Translations under genes and position numbers: made by a program | Shown: piece by piece, positions 50,516 through 59,466 of the stretch | Position numbering within the stretch: position 1 is the stretch's first letter | Layout: the number at the start of each line of letters is the position of its first letter | DNA from: Glycomyces arizonensis DSM 44726 | GTDB lineage: Bacteria; Actinomycetota; Actinomycetes; Mycobacteriales; Micromonosporaceae | Reading direction: 5' to 3' | NCBI RefSeq assembly: GCF_000482705.1 | Contig: NZ_AXWO01000001.1 | Span: 1 to 64,000 of the forward strand | DNA: 64,000 nucleotides | Notes under the pieces: model-generated | Told to the model about the DNA's origin: nothing | What the model saw: the letters and a program-made list of their open reading frames with translations, nothing else | Database searches by the model: none

Positions 50516-50556
50516 TTGCAATGCGGCGGCGAACTTGTTATGTTGGGTGTCCCAAC
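50516..50556 (+). promoter_or_regulatory. Promoter and operator-like palindrome before the GH74 gene
   Basis: TTGCAA (50516-50521) and TATGTT (50539-50544) are separated by 17 bases. A palindrome GTTGGG-TGT-CCCAAC (50542-50556) overlaps the -10 box and the likely start site, a classic repressor position. Being in the divergent GH3-GH74 gap, it might act on both genes. Confidence 0.6.
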
Positions 50557-50588
50557 TAACCCCTGCGACTTCCCTCAAGGAGACCCCC

Positions 50589-52970
50589 GTGCGACGACGC
50601 ACCTTCGCAGCATCGATCGGCGCGGCCGCCGTAGCGGCCACCGCCGTCCCCGACGCGGCCTTCGCCAAGCACGACAGGCACTGCGGCGACACTTACACCT
50701 GGCGCAACGCCGCCATCAACGGCGGCGGCTTCGTGCCCGGAATCGTGTTCAACGAGACCGAGGCGGACCTGATCTACGCCCGCACCGACATCGGCGGCCT
50801 CTACCGCTGGCAGGAGGACTCGCAGACCTGGAAGCCCCTGCTCGACTGGGTCGGCTGGGACGACTGGGGCTACACCGGCGTCGTCTCCGTCGCCACCGAC
50901 CCGGTCGAACCGAATCGCGTCTACGCCGCCGTCGGCACCTACACCAACGACTGGGACCCCAACAACGGCGCCGTCCTCTACTCCGAGGACTACGGCGAGA
51001 CGTGGGGCATCGCCGAGCTCCCGTTCAAACAGGGCGGCAACATGCCCGGCCGCGGCATGGGCGAACGGCTGGTGGTGGACCCGGCCGACAACGCCGTCCT
51101 CTACCTCGGCACGCCGAGCGGCAACGGGCTGTGGCGCTCGACCGACCACGGCCGCACCTGGGCCGAAGTGGAGGCTTTCCCGAACGCGGGGAACTTCACC
51201 GTCACGCCGGGCGACCCGTACTCCGGCGACAACCAGGGCGTCGTCTGGATCGACTTCGACCAGCTCGGCGGCGCAATCTACGTCGGCGTCGCCGACCCGG
51301 CCGATCCGCTCTACGTCTCCACCGACCGCGGCGCCACCTGGGCGCCCGTCCCGGGCGCCGCCGAGGCGCTCGGGACCGCGGGCACCACGCCGACCATCCC
51401 GAAGCAGTCGGCCGTGGACCACGAGCACGGCCACCTCTACATCGTCACCTCCTGGGACCCCGGCCCCTACAACGGCGGCCCCGCCGAGGGCAACGGCGGC
51501 AAGATCATGCGCCTGGCGACCCAGACCGGCGAGTGGGCCGACGTCACCCCGCCGTACAACCCGATCGGCGCCATCCCCGGCTTCGGCGGGATCACCGTCG
51601 ACCGCCAGAACCCCGGCACTCTGATGGCCGCCACGGAGAACAACTGGTGGCCCGACGAGGTCGTCTTCCGCTCCATCGACTCCGGACAGACCTGGCAGAC
51701 CAGTTGGGACTACGCGTGGGACGCGGACTGGTCGTGGCCGCCCCAGCGCGCCGACCGGTTCGACATGGACCCCGGCACCAGCCCGTGGCTGTCCTTCGGC
51801 AACGCCGACGACGGCCCGGCCTACGCGGTCAAGCACGGCTGGATGATCGACGCGCTCGCGATCGACCCGCACGACTCCGACCGGATCATGTGGGGCACCG
51901 GCGCGACGATCTGGGGCACCGAGAACCTGACGCAGTGGGACTCCCAAGGCGCCCTGGTGGGCTGGGACAACGAGGCCGGGCACCAGATCGCGCTCCCGGT
52001 CGAGAAGTTCACCGTCGGCGTCCGCGCCGAGGGCCTGGAGGAGACGTCGATCCAGGACCTCGCCGCGCTCGGCGGGACCCTCGTCTCGGCCGTGGGCGAC
52101 CTCGGCGGGTTCGTCCACAATGATCTCGACAAGGCCGTGATGATGATCCGCCACCCGAACTGGACGTCGGGCCGCAGCGTCGACTTCGCCGCCCTCGACC
52201 CCGACTTCGTCGTCGGCTCCGGCGACGTCGAAGGGGACGTGGACGGCCACGTCGGCTTCTCGACCGACCGGGGGCGGACCTGGCAGACCACCGCGCGGCT
52301 CGACGGCGTCCCCGGCGGCGGCCACGGCGGGACCGTCGCCGTCACCGCCGACGCCGCGGCGATCCTGTGGTCCCCCAGCGACACCGACGTCACGCCGGTG
52401 CGCTCGACCGACCTCGGGCAGACGTGGACGCCGGTGGCGGGACTGCCCGCGGGCGCCAAGATCCGCGCCGACCGCGCCCGGCCGAACCGGGTCTACGCCT
52501 TCGCCGCCGGAGCCTTCTACGTCAGCGGCGACGGCGGCGCGAGCTTCGCCGACACCGGGTCGACCGGTCTGCCTGCCGAGGGCAGCGTCGACATCCGCCC
52601 GGTGCCCGGCCGCGGCGGCCACATCTGGCTCGTCGGCGGCGCCGCCGGAGGCGACTACGGCATGTGGCGCTCGAAGAACGAGGGCCGCTCCTGGAAGCGC
52701 ATCCGCGAGTTCGAGGAGGCCGACTCGGTCGGCTTCGGCAAGCCGCGCAAGCGGTCCCACTACCCGGTGGTCTACACCTCCGCGAAGTCGGACGGCGAGC
52801 GCGGCATCTGGCGCTCCGAGGACGGCGGGAACCACTGGAGCCGCGTCAACGACGACGAGCACCAGTGGGCGTGGACCGGCGGCGCCATCACCGGCGACCC
52901 CGAGGTCTACGGGCGCGTCTACCTCACCACCAACGGCCGCGGCCTGATCTACGGCGACATCGAAGACTGA
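50589..52970 (+). CDS. GH74 xyloglucanase, secreted
   Basis: 793 residues from GTG at 50589 (AAGGAGA upstream). The start MRRRTFAASIGAAAVAATAV is a short twin-arginine-like signal. The mature protein is a tandem seven-bladed beta-propeller of GH74 type: the first catalytic Asp is expected in YARTDIGGLYRW; blade repeats show STDRGATW, STDHGRTW, STDRGRTW and SKNEGRSW (BNR/sialidase-type Asp boxes); GDLGGFVHNDLD is conserved in the second half. GH74 endo-enzymes cut the beta-1,4-glucan backbone of xyloglucan. No CBM is attached. Divergent from the GH3 enzyme. Confidence 0.93.
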   Translation: MRRRTFAASIGAAAVAATAVPDAAFAKHDRHCGDTYTWRNAAINGGGFVPGIVFNETEADLIYARTDIGGLYRWQEDSQTWKPLLDWVGWDDWGYTGVVSVATDPVEPNRVYAAVGTYTNDWDPNNGAVLYSEDYGETWGIAELPFKQGGNMPGRGMGERLVVDPADNAVLYLGTPSGNGLWRSTDHGRTWAEVEAFPNAGNFTVTPGDPYSGDNQGVVWIDFDQLGGAIYVGVADPADPLYVSTDRGATWAPVPGAAEALGTAGTTPTIPKQSAVDHEHGHLYIVTSWDPGPYNGGPAEGNGGKIMRLATQTGEWADVTPPYNPIGAIPGFGGITVDRQNPGTLMAATENNWWPDEVVFRSIDSGQTWQTSWDYAWDADWSWPPQRADRFDMDPGTSPWLSFGNADDGPAYAVKHGWMIDALAIDPHDSDRIMWGTGATIWGTENLTQWDSQGALVGWDNEAGHQIALPVEKFTVGVRAEGLEETSIQDLAALGGTLVSAVGDLGGFVHNDLDKAVMMIRHPNWTSGRSVDFAALDPDFVVGSGDVEGDVDGHVGFSTDRGRTWQTTARLDGVPGGGHGGTVAVTADAAAILWSPSDTDVTPVRSTDLGQTWTPVAGLPAGAKIRADRARPNRVYAFAAGAFYVSGDGGASFADTGSTGLPAEGSVDIRPVPGRGGHIWLVGGAAGGDYGMWRSKNEGRSWKRIREFEEADSVGFGKPRKRSHYPVVYTSAKSDGERGIWRSEDGGNHWSRVNDDEHQWAWTGGAITGDPEVYGRVYLTTNGRGLIYGDIED

Positions 52971-52984
52971 ACTCGGTCAAGACA

Positions 52985-53016
52985 GGGCGCCGCACCGAGC
53001 GATCGGTGCGGCGCCC
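52985..53016 (+). terminator. Terminator hairpin after the GH74 gene
   Basis: GGGCGCCGCACCGA-GCGA-TCGGTGCGGCGCCC is a perfect 14-bp stem with a 4-base loop, 14 bases past the stop. No T run. Confidence 0.75.
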
Positions 53017-53031
53017 GCCGATAATGGTGCG

Positions 53032-53838
53032 ATGGAACCGAATCTGCGCGCGCACCTGTGCATCGAGCACGCCATGGCGTCCGACCGCCTCACCGAGGCG
53101 GACGCCGAAGCGGCGTTCCAGGCGGTGCGGCCCGTCGCCGAGCGGGCGCTCAGTGCCGCTCCTCAGCTGCTGAACCTGGCCGACCCGTTCGAAGCCGAGA
53201 CGCAGGGCGCCGTGGCCGTCTCCGGGCTGCTGTGCGTGCCGCGCGGTCAGGACGCGATCGGCACCGCCATGTTCTCAGTCCTCATCGGACGCGAGGGCGA
53301 CGCCGCCGCCTCGGCGCTGCTCCACGCCGTCGAAGTGGTGGTGAGCGGGCCTGTCCGGCGCTACGTCGGCGCCGAGATCGAACGCCTCGAACAGGCCGGG
53401 GTCCCCTGCCCGCGCTGGGAGTCGCCTTTGGAGGCGCCGGTCGAGCCGGTCACCGCCTGGACCTGCTCCCCCGTCCTCGAATCCGGGGGCGCCCCGCACT
53501 CGGTCATGGCCTTCGAGTTCCAGCGGGCGGGCGCCGCCCACGGCTTCATCGTCCACCGCGACTTCCGCGGCGACGGCTCGATCACCAAGATCGGCGCGAT
53601 CCCCGCCATCGGCTGGGACAGCTTCCGCAAGTTCCTCCTCGCCGGGGAGGCGCTCGAGGCGCCCTACGCCATCGAGGAGGTGGACTTCGAGGAGGCGATC
53701 GACCGGTTCGACGGCCCCAGGACGGCCATGTGGGCGCACCTGCGCCGCGACCCGGCCCGCTTCACCGCCGATCCCGACCTCGCCAGCGTCCCCGGCCTGA
53801 CCCTGCTCCTGGAGGCCCACATGGCCGCCGCCGTCTGA
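53032..53838 (+). CDS. Protein of unknown function
   Basis: 268 residues from ATG at 53032; only 15 bases separate it from the terminator hairpin of the GH74 gene, so its promoter must overlap that region or it is read through. Predicted soluble, with no signal peptide or membrane segment. Ala/Glu-rich helices at the N-terminus (EADAEAAFQAVRPVAERALS), a beta-rich middle (MFSVLIGREGDAAASALL, FEFQRAGAAHGFIVHRDF) and FDGPRTAMWAHLRRDPARFT near the end. No family recognised. A small open frame follows on the same strand. Confidence 0.6.
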   Translation: MEPNLRAHLCIEHAMASDRLTEADAEAAFQAVRPVAERALSAAPQLLNLADPFEAETQGAVAVSGLLCVPRGQDAIGTAMFSVLIGREGDAAASALLHAVEVVVSGPVRRYVGAEIERLEQAGVPCPRWESPLEAPVEPVTAWTCSPVLESGGAPHSVMAFEFQRAGAAHGFIVHRDFRGDGSITKIGAIPAIGWDSFRKFLLAGEALEAPYAIEEVDFEEAIDRFDGPRTAMWAHLRRDPARFTADPDLASVPGLTLLLEAHMAAAV

Positions 53839-53870
53839 CGCCGCCGGGCGCCGGGCACCCCGTCGCGCTC

Positions 53871-54113
53871 TTGAGCCCCGACATTCCTTCGGACGTCGAA
53901 GGGGCCGCGGCTCACCTCTTGCTGGACTGCGCGGACGAGGTCAGGGACCGGCGGTTGCGCGATCGCGGTTGGGACGATGCGGCGATCGCCGATGCCATGG
54001 GGAACGCGCGGCAGTACCGTCGCCTGTTCGACGCGGTGGTCCGCACCGATGACGCGGATCCGCACGGCGTCGCGGACCGGATCCTGGCGTGGGTGCGCTC
54101 CGTTCCGCGTTGA
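53871..54113 (+). CDS. Possible small helical protein, unknown function
   Basis: 80 residues if translation begins at TTG 53871; no good ribosome binding site is seen, and the start is uncertain. The sequence reads as a compact helical protein (HLLLDCADEVRDRRLRDRG, IADAMGNARQYRRLFDAVV). It follows the unknown gene at 53032-53838 after 32 bases. It may be a real small gene or the remnant of one. Confidence 0.4.
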   Translation: MSPDIPSDVEGAAAHLLLDCADEVRDRRLRDRGWDDAAIADAMGNARQYRRLFDAVVRTDDADPHGVADRILAWVRSVPR

Positions 54114-54279
54114 AGTCGTTGGCGCGCAGGCGTTCGACGGACAGGCGGGTGAACTCCGGCACCCGGCGCGAACACTCAGGCGTACCAGTGTGAGACGTGG
54201 AGTAACCTGAAGCGATGCCTCGCAGGCATGGCGGGGGTTACCCATCGGCACCCCGCATGTCCCGATAGGAACTTCGACG

Positions 54280-55107
54280 TTGACTGAAGCAACCGCAGAC
54301 TGGCCACCCCCCGGCATCGACGGCTCGACGCCCTCCTCGGCGCGGGTGTACGACGCGATCCTCGGCGGCCGCGACAATTTCAAGGCCGACCGCGAGGCCG
54401 CCGATTTCTTCCTCCGGCACGTCCCGCAGGTCAAGGAGTGCGCGCGGGAGAACCGGCGGGCACTGCACCGCGGCGTGCGGTACCTGGTGCGCGAGGCCGG
54501 CATCGACCAGATCCTCGACATCGGATGCGGCCTGCCCACCGAGCCGAACACGCACCAGATCGCCCAGGAGGTCGACCGGGACGCCCGAGTGGTCTATGTG
54601 GATAACGATCCGATGGTGCTCTCGCACGGCCGGGCCCTGCTGGCCGACGACGACACCACGAGGATCGTCACCGCCGACCTGCGCGATCCCGAAGGGATCC
54701 TCGAGCATCCCGACGTCAAGGCGTTCGTGGACTTCGACCGCCCGGTGGCCGCGGTGGTCGTGGCGACGATCGTGCAGATCAGCGACCACGAGCACCCCGA
54801 CGACCTCCTCGCGGCGCTGATGGCGCCGCTGCCGCCGGGCAGCCACCTGTTCCTCACCGTGTGGCCCGACACGGGCGAGCCGATGCAGCGGGAGCTGTCG
54901 CGCGCGTGTATGGAGACGCTCGGCACCGGCTGGATCAGGCCGGTCGAGCGGCTGCGGGGGCACTTCGCGGGGCTCGAGATGGTGCCGCCGGGCCTGGAGT
55001 ACATAGCCAGGTGGTTCCCCGAGGAGCCGGACAGGGCGGTCCCGGCCGTCGAGGACCTTGAGCCGTACCAGTTGACGCAGATGGCGGGCATCGCGAAGAA
55101 GGTCTGA
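54280..55107 (+). CDS. SAM-dependent methyltransferase, PF04672 (DUF574) type
   Basis: 275 residues from TTG at 54280 (AGGA 11 bases upstream). The start PGIDGSTPSSARVYDAILGGRDNF is cut here to its landmarks ID, PSSARVYDAILGG and RDNF, which mark this actinobacterial family. The SAM-binding motif is LDIGCGLPTEPNTHQ; VVYVDNDPMVLSHGRALL is the acidic-loop region. The family is abundant in Streptomyces and relatives, with largely unknown substrates. Convergent with the glycosyltransferase pair; an AT-rich repeat pair lies between. Confidence 0.9.
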   Translation: MTEATADWPPPGIDGSTPSSARVYDAILGGRDNFKADREAADFFLRHVPQVKECARENRRALHRGVRYLVREAGIDQILDIGCGLPTEPNTHQIAQEVDRDARVVYVDNDPMVLSHGRALLADDDTTRIVTADLRDPEGILEHPDVKAFVDFDRPVAAVVVATIVQISDHEHPDDLLAALMAPLPPGSHLFLTVWPDTGEPMQRELSRACMETLGTGWIRPVERLRGHFAGLEMVPPGLEYIARWFPEEPDRAVPAVEDLEPYQLTQMAGIAKKV

Positions 55108-55139
55108 GCCGCTTGCCCGTACGGGCGAAATCAGGCAGA

Positions 55140-55282
55140 GGTTATAGATATAAGTTATAGAGTATAAGATATAACCTTTGCCTTGTATTGCCGTTCGCTC
55201 ATGGGTGGCCAGCAGACGGGATTGGCGCTGCCGTCAGAGCATAAGGTTATATGTTATAAGATATAACCTCTGTTGTGTATTG
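55140..55282. repeat. Two AT-rich palindromic elements, GGTTATA...TATAACC
   Basis: Element 1 spans 55140-55176 and element 2 55245-55268. Each starts with GGTTATA and ends with AAGATATAACC. On the right both continue into a similar flank, CCT(T/C)TG followed by TGTATTG(C/T)CG, so the repeated unit is longer than the palindrome. The word TATAACC and its complement are the same as in the block at 43885-44125. They lie between convergent genes, so a promoter role is unlikely here. Confidence 0.85.
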
Positions 55283-55345
55283 TCGCCTGCGCGTGCGGGG
55301 TGAGTAAGCCGACCGGCGGCGATGTCGTCGCGGAGCGCTGCGCGC

Positions 55346-56506
55346 CTACCGGCGGGCGGCGAGCAGGCGCTCGAAGAGCGTCTCGTAGCGCTCGGCGACG
55401 GTCTCGGGGGCGAAGCGGCGGGCGGTCTCGCGGCCGCCGTCGGCGAGCTTGGCGCGCAGCCCCGGGTCGCCCATCAGCCGCTCCAGCGCCTCGGTGAGTG
55501 CACCGACGTCCTTGGGTGGCACCAGGAGCCCGTTGTGCCCGTCCTCGATCACCTCGAGCGGGCCGTGCGGGGCGGCGCTGGCGACGACCGGGACGCCCGC
55601 CGACATCGCCTCGCCCATGATGAGGGAGAACGACTCGTGGTGCGAGGGGACCACGGCGATCGAGGCGTCCGACCACTCGGCATCGAGCGGGACCACCGGT
55701 CCCATGAGCTCGGTGCGGCCCTCCGAGCGTGTGTCCTCGATGAGCTGCGCCAGCGCCTTGTCCTCTTTGCCTCGGCCGTAGATCCGCAGCCGCCACTCGG
55801 GGAAGCGGTCGACGGTGCGGGAGAAGCCGCGGATGAGCGTCGCGAAGCCCTTGCCGGGGGCCAGGCGCCCGGCGGCCATGACGACCGGCGCGCCGGCGCG
55901 GTCGGCCTCGACCGGCGGTATGGGGTTCGGGACGTCCGCGATCAGGCCCTTGAAGCCGGGCAGCGCCTCCCGGTAGTCCGCGGCGTCGGCCTCGGTGGCG
56001 GTGATGACGGCGTCCAGGCGCGGGAAGTCGGCCTTGATCCACTCCTTGAGCGGGTCCTTGTGGCGGCCGAACGAGGAGTGCTCCTGGGCGATCTTGACGA
56101 CGTCGGCGCGGCCGTACCTGGCCAGGTAGAGGTTGACGCTGAGGTGGGTGCCGATCAGGACGTCGGTGTCCACTCTGCGCAGGTAGCGGGCGACGCGGCG
56201 GTCGAGCAGGGCCGAGGAGGCGCCGAGGTTGTTGGCCTCCCGCTCGTCGAGGACCGAGGGCCGCTTGGCGCGCCACCGGTCGAGCGGGGACAGCTGCTCG
56301 CCGCCCTTGGCCGGTTTGCGGAGGTCCCACAGGTTCACGACGGTGATCCGGGGATCGGGTGCGAACGTCGGGGCCTGCTTGGAGCGCACGCACGCGGCGA
56401 CGGTGACGTCGTGGCCGCGGTCGGCCAGGGCCGCGGCGCTGTCGAGTGTGGCCTTGGTGGCACCGCCCAGGACACCGGCGTCCCTGACGATGAAGGTGAT
56501 GCGCAT
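55346..56506 (-). CDS. GT4-type glycosyltransferase, second of a tandem pair
   Basis: 386 residues. GT-B fold: N-terminal MRITFIVRDAGVLGGATKAT with a Gly-rich loop; C-terminal donor-binding domain with VVMAAGRLAPGKGFATLIRG and SHHESFSLIMGEAMSAGVPV, the E(x7)E motif of family GT4. Retaining transfer from a nucleotide sugar is expected; acceptor unknown. No membrane segment. Thirty-six bases follow the upstream paralogue at 56543-57712, with which it shares motifs such as DPRITVV, ADYREA and SSALLDRRV. It may have arisen by tandem duplication. Confidence 0.88.
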   Translation of the reverse strand: MRITFIVRDAGVLGGATKATLDSAAALADRGHDVTVAACVRSKQAPTFAPDPRITVVNLWDLRKPAKGGEQLSPLDRWRAKRPSVLDEREANNLGASSALLDRRVARYLRRVDTDVLIGTHLSVNLYLARYGRADVVKIAQEHSSFGRHKDPLKEWIKADFPRLDAVITATEADAADYREALPGFKGLIADVPNPIPPVEADRAGAPVVMAAGRLAPGKGFATLIRGFSRTVDRFPEWRLRIYGRGKEDKALAQLIEDTRSEGRTELMGPVVPLDAEWSDASIAVVPSHHESFSLIMGEAMSAGVPVVASAAPHGPLEVIEDGHNGLLVPPKDVGALTEALERLMGDPGLRAKLADGGRETARRFAPETVAERYETLFERLLAARR

Positions 56507-56542
56507 TGCGGCGGTTCCCGTCGTTTCTCGAAGCGGTGGACG

Positions 56543-57712
56543 TTATCTGGAGCGGTTCGCCAAGAGCCGCTCGAACAGCTCGATGTGGCGGGGGGCCACC
56601 TGGTCGGGCTCGTAGCGGCGGGCGGTCTCGCGGCCGCCGGCGCTGAGCTTGGCGCGCAGCGAGGGGTCCTCGATGAGCCTGGTGAGGGCCGCTTCGAGGG
56701 CCCGGCGGTCGCCTTTCGGGACGAACAGGCCGTTGACCTCGTCCTCGACGAGTTCGAGGGGGCCGTTGGGCACCTTGGTGCAGATGAGCGGCGCACCGGC
56801 GCCCATAGCCTCGACGATGGTGAGCCCGAACGACTCGAAGTTGGAGGCGACGACGGCGATCGCGGCCTTGGCCCATTCGGGGCCGAGCGGCGTCACGGTG
56901 CCCATGAACTCGATGCGCTCGGTCTCGCGGAGGTCCTCGGCGAGCTGCCGCAGCCGCTTCTCGTACGGCCCGTGCCCGTAGACCCGCAGCTTCCAGTCGG
57001 GGTGGTGGTCGGCGACGCGCGCGAAGGCGCGCATGAGGAGGTCGAAGCCCTTGCTCTGGTGGAGGCGCCCGCCGGCCATGATGACCTTCTCGACGTGGGC
57101 GGGCCGCTCGACCGGGCAGGCGGGGACGGAGTTGGGGATGCACTGGATGGCGCCGCGGTAGCGGGGCATGGCCTCCCGGTAGTCCTCGGCGTCGCGTTCG
57201 GTGGTGGTGACGATGGCGTCGAGGCCGCGGTACTTCGAGCGGATCCAGTCGCGCCGGTCCTTCCGGTAGAGGTTGAAGTACAGGTGCTCCTGGGCGACGC
57301 GGACCGTCCGGCGGGTGCCGAACTCGGCCATGTAGGAGTTGGCGGCGGCGCTGGTGCCGACCACGACGTCCGCGTCCGTGGTGCGCAGGTAGTCCTTGAC
57401 GCGCCTGTCCATGAGCGCGGAGCTGCCGCGGGGGGCGTTGATGTCGGCCTTCTTCAGGAAGGAGGGGCGCCCGCGCAGGGCCTGGTCCTTGCCGCCGAGG
57501 GTCTCGCCGCCGTCCTCGGGTTTCCGGACGTCGAGGAGGTCGACGAGGGTGATCCTGGGGTCGATCGCGAAGTCGGCGGTCTCCTTGTGCCGCGAGCACG
57601 ACACGATGGCGACCTCGTGCCCGAGGTCGGCGAGGGAGGTGGCCGTGTTGAGCGTGGTGCGGATGGTTCCGCCCATGCCCCATACGGTCCTGACCAGGAA
57701 ATCTATTCGCAC
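56543..57712 (-). CDS. GT4-type glycosyltransferase, first of a tandem pair
   Basis: 389 residues from GTG at 57712. Same domain plan as its neighbour: MRIDFLVRTVWGMGGTIRTT, DPRITLVDLLDVRKPE, VIMAGGRLHQSKGFDLLMRA and SNFESFGLTIVEAMGAGAPL (EX7E). Probably acts on cell-envelope polysaccharide or glycolipid. No signal or membrane segment. Likely one transcript with 55346-56506. No other polymer-export genes are nearby. Confidence 0.88.
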   Translation of the reverse strand: MRIDFLVRTVWGMGGTIRTTLNTATSLADLGHEVAIVSCSRHKETADFAIDPRITLVDLLDVRKPEDGGETLGGKDQALRGRPSFLKKADINAPRGSSALMDRRVKDYLRTTDADVVVGTSAAANSYMAEFGTRRTVRVAQEHLYFNLYRKDRRDWIRSKYRGLDAIVTTTERDAEDYREAMPRYRGAIQCIPNSVPACPVERPAHVEKVIMAGGRLHQSKGFDLLMRAFARVADHHPDWKLRVYGHGPYEKRLRQLAEDLRETERIEFMGTVTPLGPEWAKAAIAVVASNFESFGLTIVEAMGAGAPLICTKVPNGPLELVEDEVNGLFVPKGDRRALEAALTRLIEDPSLRAKLSAGGRETARRYEPDQVAPRHIELFERLLANRSR

Positions 57713-57863
57713 AACAGCCGAGGATAGCGGTGCGCGTCATGTCGCTTCAATGCGGAATGGCCCATATCTCACCATAATTCGGATACGCGTACTGGTCATC
57801 GCGCCAGCGGGGGTCACGCCTCGATCAGGTTTTCGAGCCGGGGCGGGTTCCGCATTCGACGTG

Positions 57864-57885
57864 TGACCGCTATCATTGACGGTCA
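57864..57885 (+). promoter_or_regulatory. Inverted repeat upstream of the pectate lyase gene
   Basis: TGACCG (57864-57869) and CGGTCA (57880-57885) flank a 10-base centre, followed by AT-rich CATATATATTTACATGG. The position, about 70 bases before the start, suits an operator. A clear -35/-10 pair was not found. Confidence 0.4.
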
Positions 57886-57954
57886 TATATATTTACATGG
57901 TTTTCCATAATGTGCCGGGACGGCTCCCGGCCGCCCTCCCAGAAAGGATCGACC

Positions 57955-59454
57955 ATGACAGCACGACCCCCCGGAAGCGGCTCGGCCGCCGTCCGCGCCG
58001 CCACCGGGCGCTCCAGGCGCCTCGTCTGGGCCCTCGCGACGCTCGTCGTCGCCTCGCTCGCCGCGGCCTCGCTCAGCGTCTGGCACAGCCAGAAGGCCGC
58101 CGCGTTCGAGACCGGCACCTGGTACAACATCGAGTCCCGCCACTCGGGCCTCGTCATGGGCATCCGGGCCGCCTCCACCGAGAACGGCGCCGAGCTCGTC
58201 CAGTGGGACGGCAACGGGTCCTACGACCAGCAGTACCGGTTCCTCGACTCCGGCGACGGCTACTACCGTATTCAAGCCCGGCACTCGAATAAGGTGCTCG
58301 ACGTCAAGGACTTCTCCACCTCCGCGGGCGCCACCATCCACCAGTGGGGCGACGCGAACAGCACCAACCAGCAGTGGCGCATCGAGGAGAGCGACGGCTA
58401 CCTGACCTTCATCAACCGGAACTCCGGGCTGGCGATGGACGTGTGGGAGTGGTCGACCGAGCGCGGCGGCCGCATCTCCCAGTACGCCCCCACCGGCGGC
58501 GCCAACCAGCAGTGGGAGCTCCACGAGGTCGGCGACGGCGACGATGGCGGCGGCTCCGGCGACCTGCCCGAGGGCGTCGACGAGCTCGACGGCTTCGCCG
58601 AGGGCACCACCGGCGGCCAGGGCGGCCAGACCGTCACCGCCACGGACCAGGACCAGCTCGAGGCCTACCTGTCCGCCGACGAGCCGTACGTCATCCGCGT
58701 CGACCGGGCGATCGACATCAGCCCCAAGGGCACCGAGATGGACATCGCCTCGGACAAGACCGTCGTGGGCGTCGGCACCAGCGGCGAGATCGTCGGCGGC
58801 GGCTTCTTCCTCGGCGAGGACACCGACAACGTCATCATCCGCAACCTCACCATCCGCGACACGCAGATGACCGAGGACGACCCCGACGACAAGGAGTTCG
58901 ACTACGACGGCATCCAGATGGACGGCGCGAGCAACGTGTGGATCGACCACAACGAGATCCTGCGCATGAACGACGGCCTCATCGACAGCCGCAAGGACAC
59001 CACGAACCTCACCGTCTCGTGGAACATCATCGGCCCGGGCAACAAGGCGTTCGGCATCGGCTGGACCGACAACGTCACCGCCGAGATCACGATCCACCAC
59101 AACTGGATCCACGACACCAACCAGCGCAACCCCAGCGCCGACAACATCGCGCACGCGCACCTGTACAACAACTACCTGGAGAACGTGAGCAGCTACGGCA
59201 ACTACTCGCGCGGGTACACGAAGATGGTGCTCGAGAACTCGTACTTCGAGAACGTGAACAACCCGTACTACCCGGACTCGACCGCCGAACTGGTCGAGCA
59301 CGGCAGCATCTGCGTCGACTGCTCAGGGCGGCAGGAGACCAGGGGCTCGGCGTTCGACCCGGGCGACTTCTACGACTACACGCTCAACGACGCCGAAGAC
59401 GTCCCGGCCCTGCTCGGCGAGTACGCCGGCACGCAGAGCTGGATCGACGGCTGA
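57955..59454 (+). CDS. Secreted PL1 pectate lyase with N-terminal CBM13 (ricin-type lectin)
   Basis: 499 residues from ATG at 57955 (AAGGA upstream). Signal peptide to about residue 50. Residues about 50-185 are a beta-trefoil lectin with three QxW-type repeats (DQQYRF, NQQWRI, NQQWEL). A Gly/Asp linker precedes a PL1 parallel beta-helix: VWIDHNEILRM, NDGLIDSRKDTTNLTVSWN (catalytic Asp/Ca2+ region) and ITIHHNWIHDTNQRNPS, where the Arg is the usual catalytic base, then AHLYNNYLENV. Cleaves polygalacturonate by beta-elimination with Ca2+. Complements the xyloglucan and xylan-related genes in the window. Confidence 0.93.
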   Translation: MTARPPGSGSAAVRAATGRSRRLVWALATLVVASLAAASLSVWHSQKAAAFETGTWYNIESRHSGLVMGIRAASTENGAELVQWDGNGSYDQQYRFLDSGDGYYRIQARHSNKVLDVKDFSTSAGATIHQWGDANSTNQQWRIEESDGYLTFINRNSGLAMDVWEWSTERGGRISQYAPTGGANQQWELHEVGDGDDGGGSGDLPEGVDELDGFAEGTTGGQGGQTVTATDQDQLEAYLSADEPYVIRVDRAIDISPKGTEMDIASDKTVVGVGTSGEIVGGGFFLGEDTDNVIIRNLTIRDTQMTEDDPDDKEFDYDGIQMDGASNVWIDHNEILRMNDGLIDSRKDTTNLTVSWNIIGPGNKAFGIGWTDNVTAEITIHHNWIHDTNQRNPSADNIAHAHLYNNYLENVSSYGNYSRGYTKMVLENSYFENVNNPYYPDSTAELVEHGSICVDCSGRQETRGSAFDPGDFYDYTLNDAEDVPALLGEYAGTQSWIDG

Positions 59455-59466
59455 TCGGCGCGGCGC

